Of a stretch of DNA of 56,032 nt, positions 54,609-56,032 are shown piece after piece. The notes under the pieces are model-generated. The model saw nothing but the letters and a program-made list of their open reading frames with translations. It was not told where the DNA came from and made no database searches. A program made the position numbers and the translations under genes. Positions within the stretch are counted from its first letter, which is position 1. Each line of letters starts with the position of its first letter. Source of the DNA: a virus. The stretch covers positions 1 to 56,032 of IMG/VR virus record IMGVR_UViG_3300033049_000018; one strand, given 5' to 3'.

Positions 54609-55283
54609 TCAGCTTCCATAGTCGTCGTCGTCCCCGTTGACATAGGCGGCGTAAGCCCGCTTATTTTTCTCTGATTCATAGACCTCGTCAGAGGTTGGTA
54701 GCCTGCTGGTGTTTGTCTTATTGACAGTGTCCTTAGCCGCTGGCAACTTATCGAAGGTATAATCGGGGAATTTTGCCATCAACTTATCTCTGTGGTGGTT
54801 TGCTCCCCGACCGTCTGTCTCGTTCCAGTTTGGTACCGCCCTGTCAAACGTAACCGTCTTGTTCTGGATAGTCTTGAGGAATGCCTTAGACACATAAACC
54901 CCCTCCATAGGAGAGTACGCACACTGGCATATGCTCGCCATGAACAGATGCTCAACATCTTCACACGCCATTAATCCAGACTGCGGATAGAATTTATGGT
55001 CAATGGTCAGCCCACCCATCTTGTAGACTGCATTCATGTATTCAATTCCGCCGTGGGTCTTGTCTGTGAACTTAACGTTGACACGATCCCAATACTGTGG
55101 CAAAAATGTCACATTGGACCCCTGACGCGTAGGTGAATAAACGTCGATGTCCCCAAATTCTTTACCGAGAAGAATATCCCTAACAACACCACCAACAATC
55201 ATATCGTCTGGGTCAAGTACGATCCCAGCGTCTTTCAGGAGATTGATCAATTGATTCTTTGCAATACGTAATGCCTGTTCCAT
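54609..55283 (-). CDS. Pol-beta-superfamily nucleotidyltransferase (CCA-enzyme head-like)
   Basis: 224 residues. IVGGVVRDILLG (29-40) and FGDIDVYS (43-50) repeat the GG..RD and DxD motifs of the CCA-adding/poly(A) polymerase head. The rest is shorter than in CCA enzymes and lacks a recognisable neck, body or tail; the C terminus is acidic. It could be a tRNA-modifying NTase or a toxin/antitoxin-type NTase. A full CCA-adding enzyme is encoded 9 kb away, so a second head-only NTase is unexpected. Confidence 0.78.
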   Translation of the reverse strand: MEQALRIAKNQLINLLKDAGIVLDPDDMIVGGVVRDILLGKEFGDIDVYSPTRQGSNVTFLPQYWDRVNVKFTDKTHGGIEYMNAVYKMGGLTIDHKFYPQSGLMACEDVEHLFMASICQCAYSPMEGVYVSKAFLKTIQNKTVTFDRAVPNWNETDGRGANHHRDKLMAKFPDYTFDKLPAAKDTVNKTNTSRLPTSDEVYESEKNKRAYAAYVNGDDDDYGS

Positions 55284-55284
55284 G

Positions 55285-55560
55285 TCAGCCCACCCAAAAC
55301 TCTTCGATGGCTTCCTTGGATACTTTCAGTCCATAACCTGTGATGCGGCGGTATGCCTTGATGGCATCAATAAGACCAGAAGCTGTAGTGGCGATATATT
55401 TTGCCAGTTCCCCAGTGTTTACAAGATTTTGTGCATACTGCAAATCGCTCTGCGCTGCGGTGAGTCTCTGAGCCAAACGTGTGTTCTCGTCGGTCAATCG
55501 TCTCACATCCATGTTCGCAGTGTATAGCATGTCGATCAGTTGATTAGTTTCTTGGGACAT
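55285..55560 (-). CDS. Coiled-coil protein (91 aa)
   Basis: N-terminal 45 residues form heptads (LTDENTRLAQRLTAAQSDLQ). Then an Ala/Gly-rich segment and a basic, aromatic end. GGAGGAACC before ATG 55560. Unknown function; stop lies 1 nt before the NTase start. Confidence 0.62.
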   Translation of the reverse strand: MSQETNQLIDMLYTANMDVRRLTDENTRLAQRLTAAQSDLQYAQNLVNTGELAKYIATTASGLIDAIKAYRRITGYGLKVSKEAIEEFWVG

Positions 55561-55587
55561 TGGTTCCTCCTGTGTTCAGTTGAGAAA

Positions 55588-55616
55588 TACATAATGGCTG
55601 AAGAATGATTCGTCAA
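55588..55616 (-). promoter_or_regulatory. Sigma70-like promoter
   Basis: Minus strand: TTGACG (55616-55611, 5 of 6), 17 nt, TATGTA (55593-55588). Drives the coiled-coil/NTase genes. Confidence 0.72.
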
Positions 55617-55663
55617 GCCTTATGTGTATATTTTGTCTGCTACCTGCTGTGTAAGGCTGTACA

Positions 55664-55681
55664 CCCCGCCGTTAGGCGGGG
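55664..55681 (-). terminator. Terminator of the Gly/Asn-rich gene, GTTA loop
   Basis: CCCCGCC-GTTA-GGCGGGG (on the minus strand the loop is TAAC), a 7 bp all-GC stem 13 bp after the stop of the Gly/Asn-rich gene. It separates that gene from the 55588-55616 promoter. Confidence 0.7.
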
Positions 55682-55693
55682 CGTACTATTCCC

Positions 55694-56032
55694 TTATTTC
55701 TTGCCACCGCCGGAGTTACCATTACCACCAGCGTTGCCGTTACCGCCGGAGTTACCATTGCCTCCACCATTGCCGCCGGAGTTACCATTGCCTCCACCAT
55801 TGCCGCCGGAGTTACCCGGTGAGCCTTGGTCGCCGTTACCTTGGCCGTTATTACCGTTTCCGCTGTTACCTACGCCGGAGCCACCGATGCCTTGACCAGA
55901 GTTACCATTGCCGGAGTTGTCACTGTTTTCGGCGTTGTTGTTTCCGCCAGAGTTACCCGGCGCGTTTTGGTCCCCATTGCCATGCCCATTGTTGCCGTTG
56001 CCGGGATTGCCGTTGCCGGGATTGCCGTTGCC
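55694..56032 (-). CDS. 3' part of a Gly/Asn-rich low-complexity protein
   Basis: The minus-strand frame ending at TAA 55694 is open to the right window edge (112 codons visible). It is built of short Gly-Asn units such as GGNGNSGGNGGGNGNS, with interspersed PGN, GDQ, GHG and SGQG blocks, ending SGGGKK. Some runs occur twice exactly. The plus-strand Pro-rich frame in the same DNA is judged a shadow because all neighbours are on the minus strand, a terminator follows this stop, and the plus frame lacks a ribosome site. Possibly a structural, adhesive or intrinsically disordered protein; no family recognised. Confidence 0.6.
   Translation of the reverse strand, partial: GNGNPGNGNPGNGNNGHGNGDQNAPGNSGGNNNAENSDNSGNGNSGQGIGGSGVGNSGNGNNGQGNGDQGSPGNSGGNGGGNGNSGGNGGGNGNSGGNGNAGGNGNSGGGKK

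Noticed and set aside
55605-55895. Proline-rich plus-strand frame (PPPLPPELP repeats)
   Set aside because: Mirror of the Gly/Asn-rich minus-strand gene; wrong strand for the block and no ribosome site.
1-56032. CRISPR arrays, rRNA, tRNA or IS elements
   Set aside because: None found: no regularly spaced repeats, no convincing tRNA cloverleaf, and no transposase gene or paired IS ends.

Overview
This window is a 56 kb piece of a double-stranded DNA tailed-phage genome (Caudoviricetes). The evidence is an overlapping Rz/Rz1-type spanin pair at the left edge, rIIA/rIIB homologues, a phage replication and nucleotide-metabolism set, dense packing with ATGA, TGATG and TAATG stop/start overlaps, and many small proteins of unknown function. 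The host is not proven. Canonical sigma70-like promoters (TTGACA, 16-17 bp, TATAnn), the CCA-adding enzyme type, the divergent long ThyX and the B12-dependent reductase would fit a marine or soil alphaproteobacterium, but that is inference.

Layout: (1) 1-842, plus strand: end of an unknown gene, then the spanins. (2) 855-26903, minus strand: dUTPase, glutaredoxin, class II ribonucleotide reductase, ThyX, a dNMP-kinase-like protein, RecD/Dda-like helicase, MazG-like protein, Cas4/RecB-like nuclease, DnaQ-like exonuclease, family A DNA polymerase, a PvuII-like restriction endonuclease, HD nucleotidase, SNF2 helicase carrying an intein, an Rnl2-like RNA ligase, and rIIB and rIIA. (3) 27048-41365, plus strand, diverging from rIIA: a compact tyrosine recombinase, polynucleotide 3'-phosphatase, Rnl1-type RNA ligase, polynucleotide 5'-kinase, proteasome-like Ntn hydrolase, NadM-Nudix, NadV, DNA ligase and a large primase-helicase. 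(4) 41561-56032, minus strand, convergent with block 3: small early-type genes with consensus promoters, among them a thioredoxin-like protein, CCA-adding enzyme, Thg1, metallophosphoesterase, exonuclease and a second NTase, ending in a Gly/Asn-rich protein cut by the window edge.

The genes fall into working groups. RNR, glutaredoxin, ThyX, dUTPase, MazG, HD nucleotidase and dNMP kinase feed DNA synthesis. PolA, helicases, primase, ligase and nucleases replicate and recombine DNA. NadV plus NadM can rebuild NAD+ from nicotinamide, the architecture known as NARP2, which counters NAD-depleting defences. The 3'-phosphatase, 5'-kinase, Rnl1, CCA-adding enzyme and Thg1 together look like a tRNA repair and maturation set.

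The most striking single observation is a solitary PvuII-like restriction endonuclease with all catalytic residues and no methyltransferase in the window. Reading all 56 kb by eye I found no CAGCTG (the PvuII site), although one-base variants are common. Mobile elements are frequent: a GIY-YIG gene after RNR, HNH genes next to thyX and between nadM and nadV, and a LAGLIDADG intein in the SNF2 Walker A motif. A dispersed family of short GC-rich hairpins with a constant GTCA/TGAC loop runs through the window, and there is a candidate small RNA at about 41387-41529.
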